DNA of 7,545 bases from Clostridiaceae bacterium (lineage in GTDB: Bacteria; Bacillota; Clostridia; Oscillospirales; Acutalibacteraceae), in contig JAEDGF010000083.1 in the NCBI GenBank assembly GCA_016297645.1, positions 1 to 7,545 of the forward strand. Reading direction: 5' to 3'. The position numbers and the translations under genes are program-made. A model generated the notes under the pieces. That model made no database searches. It saw nothing but the letters and a program-made list of their open reading frames with translations, and was not told the DNA's origin. Within the stretch, counting starts at the first letter, position 1, and every line of letters starts with the position of its first letter. Below, piece by piece: positions 6,253 through 7,545 of this stretch.

Positions 6253-7545
6253 ATGAAAATACTTGTTGCCGGTGCCGGACACGGCGGACTTGCCGCCGCC
6301 GCACTTCTTGCAAAGGACGGTCATTCCGTGACCGTGTTCGAAAAGAACACACGCGGCAGTGTGGGGTATGACTGGGAGGATCGCTTTACATTTTCGCTTC
6401 TTTCGGATATCACGAAAAAGGATATCCCCGAGAGCGTATGGCGTTATCGCGGCGACTGCGCGTTCGTTTCTCCCGACTACAAAACAAAGGTCGTCATAAA
6501 ATACACCCCGGAAAACCGTCAGAGAATAATGGGGCGCAAATATATAATCCGTTCTCTTATCGAATACGCCGAGGCGTGCGGGGTCGAATTTTGCTTCGAT
6601 GCCGCGGTTCAGGCTCCCATTATTGAGGATTCCGCCGTTAAGGGGCTTGTCGTTGACGGTAAAGAGTACAGGGGCGACCTCGTCATCGATGCTGCCGGAG
6701 TGTTTTCTCCCGTGCGTTCAAATCTTCCGGCTGAATTCGGCATTGAAAAAATGCCGTCGCGCGGCGATGTATTCTACGCGTGCCGGGTATATTTTGACCG
6801 GGCGAGCAGCGACAAAATATCGGATATCCCGTTTGAAGTTTATTTGTGCCACAACGGTGAGCAGGGGCTTTCATGGTTCTGCGAAAACGATGACAGCGTC
6901 GATATTCTGATAGGCAGAATAGACCCGCCGACCGCTTCCGACATGGCGGAAAATATTGCGGATTTTCGCCGCCGCCATCCCGTCACCGGAGAGAAAATAC
7001 TGCTCGGCGGCAGCGGGATAATTCCCGTGCGGCGGCCGCTTTCGCTCATGATTGCAAGGGGGTATGCCGCAGTGGGCGACAGTGCTTTTATGACTACTCC
7101 CATGAACGGAATGGGACTTGACCTGTCGCTTAAAGCCGGTGTTCTTCTCGCCGAGAAGCTCAAAAAGAGCCGAAGCGCCGATATTGATACACTGTGGAGC
7201 TACAACCGCGATTATCACAGACTGTACGGCGGTGAAACGGCAAAAAACGAGTGCCTTAAAAATGCGCTGCTCAACCTCCCCGAGGGCGGAGTCGATTTCC
7301 TGTTCGCCAACGGCGTTATTCAGGCGTCAGACCTTGCCGGAGCGGGACGCAATACAAATTTGGGCGCACTGCTCGGGAAATTTATCCGCGGCATGAAAAA
7401 TCCTCCGTTCTTCTTTGCGATTCTCGGCGGTATCATAAAGGGCGGAAAACTCTCTAAGGCTTTTTGCGCCGCGCCGGAAAAGTATGACCCGGCAGCCGTG
7501 CAAAACTGGCAGAACAGTGTCGACCGCGCTTGCCTTCCGGTAACA
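6253..7545 (+). CDS. FAD-dependent oxidoreductase, incomplete at the right edge
   Basis: The frame is open from the ATG at 6253 to the last base: 431 codons with no stop, so the 3' end is missing. The N terminus is a Rossmann FAD-binding motif, GAGHGG at residues 7-12, with E30 at the end of the second strand to hold the ribose. GYDWEDRF (38-45) resembles a motif of a clostridial NAD(P)/FAD-dependent oxidoreductase family. DAAGVFSPVR (146-155) matches the DG-type motif of the hydroxylase / geranylgeranyl-reductase group, and GDSAFMTTPMNGMGLDLSLK (275-294) is the second FAD contact. The start is forced by an in-frame TGA at 6241, but the binding site is weak: GAAAGG is 14 bases upstream, and TGAAG (6241-6245) is a poor match. 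It lies 47 bases after the hydrolase, so it is probably co-transcribed and perhaps translated at a lower rate. It may reduce or hydroxylate a lipid-like or aromatic substrate; this is not established. Confidence 0.88.
   Translation, partial: MKILVAGAGHGGLAAAALLAKDGHSVTVFEKNTRGSVGYDWEDRFTFSLLSDITKKDIPESVWRYRGDCAFVSPDYKTKVVIKYTPENRQRIMGRKYIIRSLIEYAEACGVEFCFDAAVQAPIIEDSAVKGLVVDGKEYRGDLVIDAAGVFSPVRSNLPAEFGIEKMPSRGDVFYACRVYFDRASSDKISDIPFEVYLCHNGEQGLSWFCENDDSVDILIGRIDPPTASDMAENIADFRRRHPVTGEKILLGGSGIIPVRRPLSLMIARGYAAVGDSAFMTTPMNGMGLDLSLKAGVLLAEKLKKSRSADIDTLWSYNRDYHRLYGGETAKNECLKNALLNLPEGGVDFLFANGVIQASDLAGAGRNTNLGALLGKFIRGMKNPPFFFAILGGIIKGGKLSKAFCAAPEKYDPAAVQNWQNSVDRACLPVT

Noticed and set aside
5240..6352. 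370-codon open frame antisense to the hydrolase and its flanks
   Set aside because: It spans parts of three genes with recognised motifs and shows no domain of its own; long antisense frames are expected in GC-rich coding DNA.

Overview
The window looks like a chromosomal segment from a Firmicute, most likely an uncultured gut-type clostridium. The evidence is strong GGAGG-type ribosome binding sites, sigma-A-like promoters with consensus boxes, AT-rich intergenic DNA with intrinsic terminators, and proteins that resemble clostridial families. Taxonomy is inferred; there is no rRNA or marker gene here.

Layout, left to right. (1) Bases 1-282 are an AT-rich leader holding five degenerate tandem copies of a ~33-bp unit with the core ATGTGCAAATAA, followed by a promoter. 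(2) At 283-1644 (+) is a stand-alone AAA-type ATPase with a C-terminal nuclease-fold (DUF4143-type) domain. (3) Bases 1645-1816 lie between convergent genes and carry a strong bidirectional terminator. (4) At 3705-1817 (-) is a two-component operon: an OmpR-type response regulator whose stop codon overlaps by one base the start of a sensor histidine kinase. (5) Bases 3706-3945 are a divergent control region with an orphan terminator-like hairpin, a near-consensus promoter firing rightward, and AT-rich repeats that could be regulator sites. (6) Bases 3946-7545 (+) hold three co-oriented genes with gaps of 46-47 bases and no terminator between them: a MATE-family efflux transporter, a cytoplasmic beta-lactamase-fold serine hydrolase, and an FAD-dependent oxidoreductase that runs off the right edge without a stop.

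The two-component system is divergent from the transporter operon, so the likeliest working model is a signal-responsive export or detoxification locus: kinase senses, regulator acts on the shared intergenic region, and transporter, hydrolase and oxidoreductase are made together. This is inferred from gene order. The ATPase module at the left is separated by a terminator and looks unrelated; its AT-richer, AAA-rich codon use suggests a separate origin.

No clearly new multi-gene system is visible. The least explained element is the phased 33-bp repeat array directly in front of the ATPase gene.
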